Made by a program: the position numbers and the translations under genes. Under the pieces are notes generated by a model. The model saw only the letters and a list, made by a program, of their open reading frames with translations, was not told where the DNA came from and ran no database searches. A stretch of DNA of 64,000 nt from Ascidia mentula (lineage: Eukaryota > Chordata > Ascidiacea > Phlebobranchia > Ascidiidae), in contig OX387199.1 in the NCBI GenBank assembly GCA_947561715.1, positions 2,237,001 through 2,301,000 on the forward strand, written 5' to 3'. This document shows, piece after piece, positions 11,985 to 23,900 of this stretch (its first letter is position 1; every line of letters starts with the position of its first letter).

Positions 11985-13215
11985 TTACAAACCGATCTTG
12001 GTACGTCTCCAGTGGCGGCGCTTGGCATTGTACCTGGAAGAAAAGGTTGCGTTTTGTTATTTTAAGCAAATTTATTTATGAATGAACTCGCATGGAAGTT
12101 TTTTCACAAATATCTATACCTAGGTGGCATTGCAAGCTGAACTTGCAAAGGTGGATTAGGAAAGCCAAGGTTGCAATGCTATTTAGCCCTCGGGTCACTA
12201 CGTTCATATTATTTTTAACTAATATTTTGCATACCAAAATATTGACAAAGGTTTTTGTTCAAAAACAAAAACACTGTTTTATTAAAATTAATAATTGAAG
12301 CTGATAATTTTTAAAAAGTCTTTAAACATTATATTAGATAAAATTATAAATAAATAAAAATAAAATTTACACTGAGGATTTTTTTGAAAGTAACAATTGT
12401 TGTGCTACTGGCCAACATTTTTAAGAGTTAGTATTTTACCAACATGGGTTACTGTAAATAAATTGCTTTCCTGTTGCGTTTAATTAAAAAAGACAAATAT
12501 ATTGGCGAACTGACAGAGCAACATTTAAAATGTGTTATTTTTTTTCTTCCATGGATTTCTGATAAGTACAAAATTGACATTTTCTTATGGGTGATTGTAA
12601 ACGATTTGTTTTCCTATTCCATGTAGATATTTGACAGAAAAAATTGGTTGACAAACTAATAAAAAAGCATCAACCAAAACTTAACCAAATAGATATTATC
12701 TGAACATGCTATAGATTCAAAATTCTAATACAAACCTAATCTTGTTGCCAGTCTTCATTCTCACCCACTGTGGGATCGGACGGTTCTGATTCTGCTTCTT
12801 GGCAAGAATCCTCTTTATTCTGAATGTTTTGTGGGCCGCCTGCAGCAAAAATAATTCAGCATGTTTGTGGAAACAAAACCGGGCATCAACAACACAACTG
12901 CCGCTACCATTACGACAATTTAAAGAACTTTCTTATTTATCGTATGCTACATAACAACGACGAAATTAGGCAAAATAAATACGTATCTTGTTGATTAAAA
13001 TCTCGTATTTTCTTCGCATTATAAAAGGTTATCAGTGCTTTTGCAGCTAATTGTAAAACTTATCCGACCAAATCGCATGTTAAGACTGAGCAATCCTCGG
13101 TCATAAACACATAAATTACTGTCTCAGGCCCTGTCCAAAAGTTGACCACCGAAAAACTACAATTTCACAGCCAAAACGACAAAAATTATGGTGTTTTTGT
13201 CAAAAAACGTACCAT
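11985..13215 (-). CDS. RPL39: 60S ribosomal protein L39 (eL39)
   Basis: Small basic protein of the large ribosomal subunit near the peptide exit tunnel. Exon 2 (12839-12736) encodes [20 protein letters not shown] and continues to the [13 protein letters not shown] segment; exon 3 (12033-11985) encodes [15 protein letters not shown] and a TAA stop. With a start Met this is 51 residues, the usual eL39 length, and nearly every position matches the family. Exon 2 begins on a codon boundary at Ala, so exon 1 must end in ATG. The best candidate is ATG|gtacgt at 13215-13213, preceded by a CTTTTTG stretch that could be a 5' TOP start; an alternative ATG|gtagcg is at 12910-12908. The gene is divergent from the forkhead gene. 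Confidence 0.95.
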
Positions 13216-14278
13216 TTCGTTCACTCGGGACTTCAGTCCAAAAAGACCGGAGTAGTCTCGAACCAGTCTCTGATCTAATTATGTCACGCATCGTTGCCCT
13301 CAATTTTTTTACATTTTCTGCAAAAACTAAGCATAAACAAGCCTGCATTTTGACAACTCTTTGAATAAAAATCTTTGAAATTTAAATAGGATGTTTTCGT
13401 TCTGCAGAATTATTTTGAAACCGATAATATGCACTGTGCTCGTTTGCAATTGTCTCTTAAATTGCACATGTGACGCGTTTTGTGAAAAGCCATATAGTTG
13501 ATCAAATAATTTTACAAAATACTTAACCACAAAAACGTGTAACATGCAAACATCCTTGACAGAAATGTGTTTTCCAACCTTTATCATGAAAGTTGTGTCG
13601 GGGAATTACCTCATGACATCACCACTCATTGATACTTGACACTCGTTGGGAATGTGTACGTTCTCAGCCAATAGGAATCCCGCACAAAAGTCACGTGCTG
13701 GTTGCCCGGAAATTTTAAACGCGCTGTTCGAATTTAAATGGCCTTAGTTAAGAAACGTTCGTCAGAGTGTTTGGCCCTTTGAAAATTCGAGGACCACAAA
13801 AACATACAACGAGTCAAGTCGGTGAACACGAATCAAGATCAGGGGTTTATCAAAAGCGTAAAAAAACGTTACAGTTAAGCATTTTGAAACAACTTTGTTA
13901 GGGTTTAGCGTACGTAGTAGACTGCATTTTTACACTTATTATTAAAACTAATCTTATTTTTGGCAAGACTAGAGAAAAGCATCTATGAAGAAAACTTTGT
14001 CCATTACTGTTAAACAGTCTATGCATAAATAAGAAATCAGCAATTGCTTCAACTGTTTTTGTTGTGTGAATATTTTGACAACTAATATATGGAAGCAAAA
14101 GGTTCATTTGGGTTTTGGCATGATTCTCAAATAAACATTTTATAATTTGTTAAACTTTTTTATCAGATGAAAACAGGTAGACAGTAATGTATAGAAAGAT
14201 ATTGCCATGAATGCAAGTCTGACAACGTTGAATAAACAGAATTGTTTGACGGTATTGATATAAATTCCAAAACATATA
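13216..14278. promoter_or_regulatory. Probable divergent promoter region, RPL39 / FOXN
   Basis: About 1 kb between the two divergently oriented genes. It contains a CCAAT box (CAGCCAATAG near 13665) close to a CACGTG-type E-box (TCACGTGC near 13693). No exon was recognised. Promoter function is inferred from position. Confidence 0.4.
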
Positions 14279-17200
14279 ATGATGGATTTTGATGAACCTG
14301 ACTTGGAAGAATTGATTCAACATGATTTGCACTCTGAAATGAACAAAATATTGGATGAATCCAATTCTGACTCCCAAAACTCGCAGAAGATTGCCATGGC
14401 TACTAATACTATGTTGCCACATAGTCCCAACAATGAAAGACAATGTAAGATTATGATCATAAAATAATGGTTTATTTGGCCTTTTGGAGAGGTTTGAACA
14501 GTAGGAATATCAATCAACCATGTAAAAAATGAACATAGATAATCTATGAAATATAACATAGTATGCATGATATTCAATTCGTTTTTTCGAAATCATTGAA
14601 TCACACCAAACATTTAATTTAACCATTTTTTCTCTTGTTCAGCACCATTACCACTGTGCAAAAATGGAAAAATGTCATCCCCACAAAGCATCGGCACAAC
14701 TCAACATACAGAAAGCAATGGAATTTCCAACATAAAAATCACCAATGTTTGTTCAAGCCACAGGGAAGTGACTGATGCTTTTTCATGTCTTGGACCCATT
14801 CCACTTACTGCAGTTAAAAGTGAAATGTTGGCAACTGATTTCAGGTATCCATTTTAAACACTGCAATAAAATCACTTTTATTTACTTTGGAATAAATCCT
14901 TTTCGGCAGAACATAGTTATGCTGTAGTTACTTCAACTGCATATATGGTGTTTATAAATTTAATTTACCGATAAATTTAGTTCATGAAATTTTGTTCTGA
15001 TATCAGTGGACATTTTTCTGTGGAACAATTCCCAACTTCTGGTGTGGAGGACCACATTGCTATGGACCTGATCCAAAAATCAGAACCCAATGATTTGTCC
15101 AATCTTGCTTGGCTCACGACAGTTGATGTCCAGGTAAAAAAAATCAATGACCATGCTGTGATTTTGTATTGTTCGAGCTACAAATAATATGGTGTTGCAT
15201 TGCAGCAAGCTCTTCAGAGAGATACTGGTCTGATCTTGGACAGTGAAGGCGATAACATAGTTTCCTCCGGCCAAGAGCAGATCAGCTTGTCAAGTAAGAC
15301 TGTACACATTAAAATCACCCTATCTTCTCTATAATTTTACATTACAAACTGTTACCAGATATTACTTTACCTTAGTTTTGCAATCAGCAGTAATAAACCT
15401 TTGAACTGTGTACAATATTCAATATACCTCAGTAACTTACATAATTTTAGGTGACATGCCATTTCCCACCACATTAACTGGAGCACCAAATCCAAATTTT
15501 TCTCCACAAACTGCTGGAAATGCACCAGTGTCTGTTGGTGGTGTGGAAAGTACACATGTTGGTTACAGGACACAACCCAGATATACTCCAATCCAACCAC
15601 ACCCAAATCATGATCGTATGTGAAAAATATTCAAGTTTTCTGCACATATATACCATTATGTACAGCAGATTATCATTTTGTAGGATATTTTCAGCTGATG
15701 AATGGAATATTAAGAATTGTGCATGTAGTAAACAAGTATGCGTATATTTACTAAGTTGCACTCTCTGTCTCCAATTGAAAAATACACACCAAACTAAAGC
15801 CTAACCCCCATACCACAGTTGTAACCATGTGCACTTCTTTTTTCAGAAACCCACCAAAGGTATTTACTGCACGGAGGTCACCAAACCAATCTTCATCACC
15901 GCACGTTGCTTCCAATGTCAGACCGGCCGGGACCCCACAGGTTCACCCACCATGGGGGCCATAATTCTGGGTATCACCCATACCCACCTCCACCCCCATA
16001 TGGGGCTGCTGGGTTCAATCATGATGGTTATCACTACAACAGACCCCAAAACATTAACCAGAAGATTTATCCTAAACCTGTATATTCCTACAGGTGAACT
16101 TGCTTATAAATTATTTGTGTTAGAATACTGATTTAATTTGATTCTATGTGAATAAGAAACTGATGATGCTTTTAACGAAGCGAAATATTTATGTCTAGCA
16201 TACAAGTCGGACAGATTTCAGCCTGAAACTAAAGTTTCCGAGATAGTGATTCGATATTTGTTACAATGCATAATAAACTGTGCACAAATATTTAGAGATT
16301 ATTCGATATTTTTGTCATTCACGGAGGTTTTCTATTTTACCTGTGTGTGTAGTTCAGACATGCTCTATCTGTTCTGTATTGTGCATTCAATTCTTGTGAA
16401 ATTAAAATTTTTTTTGCATTTTAGTTGCCTCATCGCGATGTCATTGCAGAAAAGCAAAACCGGTTGTTTGCCGGTTTCCGACATTTACAGTTTCATGATG
16501 GAAAACTTTCCCTATTTCAAGACCGCACCTGACGGCTGGAAAAACTCCGTACGCCATAATCTATCACTGAACAAGTGCTTCGAAAAGGTATTTGTAAAGA
16601 GTGGCAAAATACCAGCGTTTAATGAAATTTTTATGGACTGTTGACAAACAGTAATGCTTTACTGTTTATTTTTAGTTGTTCAAAATTTTTTGAATAACAT
16701 TCGCCATGGCAAAATTGCCATGTGTTGTATGTTCGAATTGCAAAAACTGTAAAACACAGTGGTCTCATGACCTGTTGTGATCCTGATGAATATTATAGGT
16801 TGAAAAGCCCAACGGGACTCAAAGGAAGGGATGTCTTTGGGCACTGAACCCGGCGAAGGCCGGAAAAATGGAGGAAGAAGTTCAGAAATGGAAAAGGAAA
16901 GACCCTGAAGCTATTCGAAGGAGCATGTCACATCCAGGTACACTTTGAAAGAAATAGTCCACTGTACCCAAATGTTGTCTTGATAGCCGCGCATTTCCTG
17001 TTAAACTCTGTCAATTTTTCGTGTGACTGCCGCAAACAAATGTGGCTACAATGCAATTCGATTGATGAACAGTAGACAACCCGTGATCACCGCATTTGAT
17101 GTTGGTTGCTATGTAGTTAGAGCGTTGTTATTTTTTGCAGTAACTTTTAATCTATAGACGAACACAGTGAAATTGTTTAAGCTGAGTTGTTGCACAAAAT

Positions 17201-18585
17201 GTGTATCAACACCACTTAAACCAATCCCCAGTCTTCGATCGAATTACATGTGTTGCCATGCCGACCTCATGCTCTTATCCTCCAGACGAGTTTGACCGTG
17301 AAATGGAAGAGTTGCGAAGAGCGGATGAGGAAACAGCGAGGAGGAGGATGCTGAGTCTCTCCTCCCACGGTCTCTCCATGGCAACACCTCATTCTCACGG
17401 TTTTCATCCGGGTTACCAAATCCATCGCGATCCCGGTCACGTCCGACCGCACATGCACCCGAGCGGATCCGTTTCCATGCCCACCACGCCTCAGCATTTG
17501 TCACCACAGGCCGGGGCGTACAGGTTTGGGAGAGAATAATTCATGTTGGAATATAACAAGCATATAAAATATTGATATTCGGAGTACTTTGTTAATTATT
17601 AGCAGAAATAATTTACAGTTATACAAAAAAGTTTTACTTTTTGCGTTTTAATCTATCTGTAGAATATTTGTGAAGCATGACAAATAAACCTGATATTTTT
17701 AATGAGATTTCAATCTTTTCTGTATACTTGTAGGCATCCAATGACTCCTTCAGTACACCGGGCAATGTCCACAAATGCTAAAGCGTACGGACATGCCGGA
17801 AACCACGCTTCCGCTCATCCTAGACAACTTTTCCAGTTTCCCGCCGAACCGCAAGTCATGCCACTAGGTTTGTATCCCCTTTGTCTCTTGCTTACCAACC
17901 ATTGTGTTTAAACTTCTACCACTTGAAGGCGCTCCCGAGGTGTCGAGCACACCAGTTGCTAAGGCAACCAGCAGTTTCACCGGACCCGGAACTCCTCTCA
18001 AAGCTCTGCCACAGCTTTCGTCACCAAACTCGTCATCGTCGACGTCATCGGGCACATGTGCGTTTTTCGGTTCGATCGCCGACTCGTTGTCGGCGGCGGG
18101 CGGCCCTGACCTCAACGACCTTGACCTTGATTCAAGTTTGGCCGATCTTTCGGCGCTACAGGTAGGTCTAAGCTTTCGCCTGTTGGTCAAAAGGTAACAA
18201 GAGCTCTGCCTCATTCTTTGTTGATCAACATTTCTGTTTGTTTCACAAGTTTGCACGCAATCTACCACTGATATCACAGAATCCATGTTAAATAAATTCT
18301 GTCCCCTAACAGGGTCCGTTCTGGGACGATGCAACTGGTACAGACACGCCACACGATGGCGCTAGCGACCCTGTGCTATCCGGTGACGTGTACGACGAAT
18401 CAGATGCCCATCGAAGCGGAACCCAAACCTCGGCTGACTCCATGACCCCGACCTTTCACGTGATGCGCCAAAGTGCGCACTCCAGCGGCGAGAATGTCAA
18501 CGGGGACGTGTTCCCGTCACGCTTCGGTGGAGATCTGTCCTACCTAGCAAGCACAGGCAACAACAAGCCCGTCATGCTTCACTGA
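14279..18585 (+). CDS. FOXN1/4: Forkhead transcription factor, FOXN1/FOXN4 class
   Basis: Nuclear winged-helix DNA-binding factor. Exons: 14279-14444, 14643-14844, 15007-15133, 15206-15293, 15451-15615, 15847-16093, 16425-16587, 16799-16937, 17286-17523, 17734-17867, 17929-18161, 18313-18585; all phases agree, giving 724 residues ending at TGA. The forkhead domain starts at [18 protein letters not shown] in exon 6/7 and runs through [20 protein letters not shown] into exon 8 ([20 protein letters not shown]), closely matching FOXN1/FOXN4 and unlike FOXN2/3. N-terminal exons are acidic and Ser/Pro rich. The C-terminal exons contain an acidic stretch ([20 protein letters not shown]) followed by GPFWDD, probably the transactivation region. 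Vertebrate relatives act in thymus epithelium (FOXN1) and retina/spinal cord (FOXN4); the role here is unknown. Confidence 0.93.
16148..16200 (+). repeat. Hammerhead-like repeat, second family
   Basis: GAATAAGAAACTGATGATGC, then GCTTTTAACGAAGC (four-pair stem), then GAAATATTTATGTC. It has CTGATGA and GAAA in hammerhead spacing with a stem II, but stems I and III are unclear. It lies in the FOXN intron just before the forkhead exon. Confidence 0.45.
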
Positions 18586-20948
18586 AGTCTCGCGAAAAGC
18601 GCGGGAATCCACTTTCAAATGTCTTCTGCTGCAACAAAACAGGCTCTGAGTCATTTTAAGCTACTAACAAAGGTTAAATGCACAAACACAGGCTGCACAG
18701 GTCCGGCGAATGCGACCGCCCCCCACGGCTGCTGATTTTAACATTTTGCTGTGCAACAAAAGCTCATTCAATAGCGAAGCTAGCTAATACTTTCATGTAG
18801 TAAACACACAAACAAACTAGCAAAACATTCTCGATTCTACTGTGTGTTTTTTGTCTTATCTCACGCGTACACTTTTTTATTATTCAGAGATGTTTATTTT
18901 TCAACCGTTTATGTTGAACTTGTCTTCGGCCGTTGCAATACGTTCGTCCCCCGGTCTTGTTCCGTATACGAACTGTTAAAATATGAAATCTAGTTTATTA
19001 ATTGGCTGCAACGTCATACGCTACCTGTTATCACGTGCCCCAAACATCTCGATTCGTGTTCCATTGAATATCCCGAGAAATAAGAAGCACCCAAAGTCGG
19101 GAATACTCAACAACAAAGTTTCTACAAATAGATACAAGGTTCATTTTTGTCGTTTCAGTCCCTGCTTTGCGCACTGTGAAACAATAAGCCTTTTCACGTA
19201 CATCACGCACTGTGGCAAATCCAAAGCCAGTATCCACGTTCTTTTACTCTCACGGGCATTCCTGTGCATTACCAAACAGAGGTTTTCTATATGTTTTACA
19301 ATAGATTTTACGCATGTCTATAAATTTTCTTTGTTTATCGCGAATCGATTGTCTTGCCGAAGATTCACACTTTTTTGTTTTATGGGAACTTCTCCGTGTA
19401 CTTATATTATTCTAGTTCCACTTTTGAGTTTTGCCGCCTGCAAAAGCCTGAGCAAAGTTATCGTCTTTATTTGTTTAACCTATGTACTCACCGGTGTACC
19501 AAAGTTATACGTGGCAAGCCAACCAAATGTTGCCGGTTTTTAGTCGTTTTTTCCCACTGTGCGACCATATACGTCATTTTTCAATTTCATTTACGGTTGC
19601 TGAACTTATAAACTCTCTAGTTTGTCCAAGTCGCTGGAAATGCTTCCTTATTGGTATGTGGACAACATAATTACCACCACAGATTAAAAGGAAACATCTC
19701 TTGCCATTATAAATAAAAGTCACAGCTTTGCTCTAAGCGAAAGCTATGGCGACGCCTTACACGTTTTTCATCACCTTGCACTAATTACTTCATCGCACCT
19801 ATTTCGAAGCAATTGTTGTTTCTTCACAAGAGTACACTTTATTTTTTATACATCACAAGCCATATATAAAGAAGCGCGTGTTGCTTCGGTGCATTCGCAT
19901 AGACCGCGCAAATACGCATGTCTCCTCATATGGAATTGCACCAAACATAAAAACGAACGTTCCAAATACGCGACAAAAGTTAAACAAAGTTATTTTGAAA
20001 TTCGATAAAATTATCCAACGCTTTTCCTTGCAAACAAGGTTCATTTTGTTCCACTGCTGCTCACACTAAAGTTACCACAAGCCGCTACATTTCGAAAGTT
20101 GTTTAAAAATAACGTTGTAAAATTAATCATGTTCTCCCTTATGCTGGTGTCAAATGTCCCCGCGTTCCAACCGTTTTTTTTCTGGCATGATTTGGCGAAT
20201 TTTAAAATACCTTTAGATCACTTAGCTTTTAGTTCACTTGATTTTTGTCGCGCTCGAATAAAGTTTGTTCAATTTTTTTGTGACGTGTTTGTGCAAAGGA
20301 AAGCTTTTAGACAGCTGATAAAAACTTTCCCTACGCAGGCACCAGAGATTGTGTCATTAAGTGAACGCAAATAATTGAATATTCTTGTCGCAGAGCGAAT
20401 TAACAGAGGACAAGCAACCAATTTTCCGTAATAACTGCTACGAAATTTGCCGTGGTTGGATGTAAGTCGATAACAGAACGTAGGGCTTTTATTATGTGCA
20501 ACGGGTGGTGAGATTCAAATATTTTAGTATCCGGTCCCCTCACTAGCAGCATGGCACAGTAACCGCGGGAATACAATACGCGAAGTGAAACATAGGTTTA
20601 CACATTCGGTTGTTAATAACCGGTTCACGTAGGTCATTAAATTCCAAAAAACGGCTGAATCAAGACTCTGTGTTCAACCAACCCTAACACTGCAACCAAC
20701 ATCTTGCCAAATTACTTTGCGCGCGATGTTAGCCGCTAAGATATCAATAATTTGCAGTGGAATTTATTGGAGCATTAACTCAGCAACAAATACGAGAATT
20801 GAACTAGAAGACAGACATACTCTCCATTGAAGAAATAGCAAGAGGATTACGGCCGGGGTAACATGTGTTCTTGGCTCTCTGTCTTCCGGATGTTGAAGAT
20901 GGAACGAAATGCGGAACGAATTACAGATCTTCTGCGTCCCCTCTCTGC
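18586..20948. other. Convergent 3' region between FOXN and the LDLR-like gene
   Basis: Expected to hold the 3' UTRs of both genes. Open frames here (for example 18983-19543) show no recognisable domain and begin with non-ATG codons. A dispersed repeat occupies about 20505-20690. Confidence 0.4.
20505..20690. mobile_element. Dispersed repeat, relative of the MITE at 53897-54082
   Basis: It shares GGTGGTGAGATTCAAATATT, GTAACCGCGGGAATACA, GTGAAACATAG and ACCGGTTCACGT in the same order as the element at 53897-54082. The right terminal repeat is eroded. Confidence 0.6.
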
Positions 20949-23900
20949 TCAACATCGGGATTTCCACATAATCATTTGTAAAAATACATCCTCACGGAAC
21001 AAGTTTACCGCGCAAGTCTCCATCATACCACGTTCTCACAGTAAGTAATTGCATATTTTATAAAGTAAATTGCAGCAATGTTGTGTCCAACTCGTATTGG
21101 CCATTTGCGTTTGATAAAAACAAACTCAATCATTTGAGCTCCGTTAGTTTGTAAACTCACCAGTGGACATCATAGTCAAGCGGTCCTCCTCCTCCATCGG
21201 ATCAAGTGCTGATGACGTCACTCGGCCGGTGATTGGTTCGTATGCGCAATCGCTCGATGACAACGAGCTGCTAGATCGGTCAACACCGCTGTCCTGGAAC
21301 AAACGCATCGGTTTAATTGCGATGTTCCGATAGTCGAAGCATGCGGCAAACGTTGATCACGTTTAAACCGCCACTTTTATTGGGAAAATACTAACACACC
21401 GGGACACACATTTTTTTCCCACATATAACTCTGTGAAATATAGAAATCTATACGAACGTCAACGGTTTAAGTGTGAAAAAAGAAACCACCTGTTATAATA
21501 TAGATTTGATTTGAAATACACTAAATTACGGCGTTGATATTCGCACAGATTTCTGTGTTACATAGACTTATACGTGGATCAAGTTTGGCGAAAACTCTGC
21601 GCCCAGGCGTATTAGTACTTTCCATTTTATTGTGGTCAAAAAAAAAAACGTTTTCTAAAAAAAATGAATACCAGGTCGTCGGGAAGAGCAAGGCGAACTT
21701 TCGGGGTATTTGGAGACGAATAGTTGGGGTTCGTGATGCAATTGTTGTTGTCTGAAAAAAAAAAGAATCAAGCAACGCTAACACTTACGTGGCGCCAACA
21801 AACAAATAATAGCAAATTGTCACAGATTCTGCTGTATTTTTTTCTCAGCTACTTTACTATGGGTAAATAGTTGTTAAATTATCAAGAGGACCTACCGATC
21901 CCTGGCATCTCTCCGACTCCATCTGTTCTCACAACTCGACGCCTTGTCGCTCGCCACTTGCGGCGCGGTTGAGCAGTGTAGTGCACTTCGAATGAATCCC
22001 GCGATTTTCTGCAAAATCAATGTGGTTTATCGGATAACGGCTTTGTTAATGAACCACTTCCTATAGCCTTACCAGGAATTGTTAAGTTTTCAATCTAAAA
22101 TACCCAAAACCACAGAAAATTACAAACTTGCTAAACAGTCATTTCTCAAACGGAGCTACACTGATGAGACACAGTATGGTCGAAACAGTTCACAAAAATT
22201 ACGTTTTGCAAAAGCGGGAATCTCAACTACTTACCAAACACACTTCTAAAAAATCAACAACCTTCGTAACTTACTTCGCGCAGTAGTAAACCATGTAACA
22301 GACGAATCCACCGATCAAAACAATAGCGACCACCACACCTAGAATCTTGCCCAAGTATGACGTCAGCACGCCGGTGATGACGTCATGAAGAGCGGTGGTG
22401 CTGGCGGGGGGTGCGGAAGTGGATCGATTGAAGAATGAAACTTTTGGATTCGGTGTTGCTTTGGAAGGTTCGGCAGAAATGGATGCAACCTCAGGAGATG
22501 GTTGAACTTGGGGTTGTTCGGTGGATGGGGGTGGTTTATTACAAGAGGTGAAGCCAGTGACGTTGTCGGGGCACTTGCATACAGCAGCTGGGAAGGGTAT
22601 TTGTTACAGAATCTTTCAGAACCCTCAACGTAAATTTGATGAAATTTAATATGATGCCTTTTTACTGTGATTATAACACTACAATATAACTCTTGACTGA
22701 AGGTTTATCAAGTCGAAAAAACATATATGCCTTTAGCAACGTTACCATGCAAAGCGGTTGAAACGCAGCTTCCAAATTTTCCACAATCGAGTTCGGCGCA
22801 TGTCCATTCAACGCAAGAAGCAGCGATGCTGGCATTCCATTGGCCGGACAAGAGACACGTGACCGAAAACTCTGTCGCCATTGGTCGGTCTGCAATCCGA
22901 AAAATGTTTGCGCGTACAACGTACAACATACAGAGACTTTAGATGTACTAACTGGCAACGTGACTCCCAGGCAGGCAGCGGAATCGAACAGTCACAGCAG
23001 TAGTTACAACCGGTTTTGTCATCGCCACTTCATCACCGACCGGTTGAACGTATCTCGGCAGTGGAGGGATCGAACAAGTCGTCACACTGAACTCTGTATC
23101 CTCGCCGTGACCAACGACATTGTTTCCTCCCGCAGTTATTTGTGTTTGGGTCAGTGGGGCTTGCGTGGTTGTAGTTGGGGAAGTGGTGGTCGAATCGGGA
23201 ACGGTTTCTTCATTTTCTGTAATACCGAATGGAACTTGTATGGAAATGTGTTGGTATAACTTACTTTTGTCAAATTAAAACCGAATATTATTGGGCCTCT
23301 GGCCAAAACCGTTGGATCCTGTTTAATGTTCAGGCCTTTTCATGCTGCAGTCAAATGAAATTTGGGAACAAACTTTCTTTCTTTTACCGCATTTCTTGTA
23401 AGTGAAGTAGTCTATAATACAATAGTGTAATACTCTTTGCGAACTTTATCCTCACGTGGCCCATTGGCACTCATGATTTTAAATAGCTCCCGAGTTTAAA
23501 TCCTATTAATGGAACAAAGTTTTAAAATTCCGTCCGGCCATTCATGGAACAAATAGCAAACAGCCGTGGTTTTACAACCGTTCAGAATTTCACACTCCAT
23601 GCCCACCAGGTAACCAGCACTTTTGTTTTTATTCCAAACCCGCCGTAATAAAATTCAACTTACCGATGCAGTTGAACCGATCTGGAGCGAGAATCATTCC
23701 CTTCGGACACAAACAGCGCCATCCAGCGGGTCTCAGGGCACATGCGTGACTGCATTGGGCTGATGATTGGCAAGCCGTTGCCTCTGTGAAACTTTTGCGT
23801 TATTTCTATGAATGCAGAGAAATGTTCGTCATTTGAGGTGCTGCTGTACACTCTTATATTACTCACATTTGGTTTTTAAACAAGCATGTATAGGAAGTGG

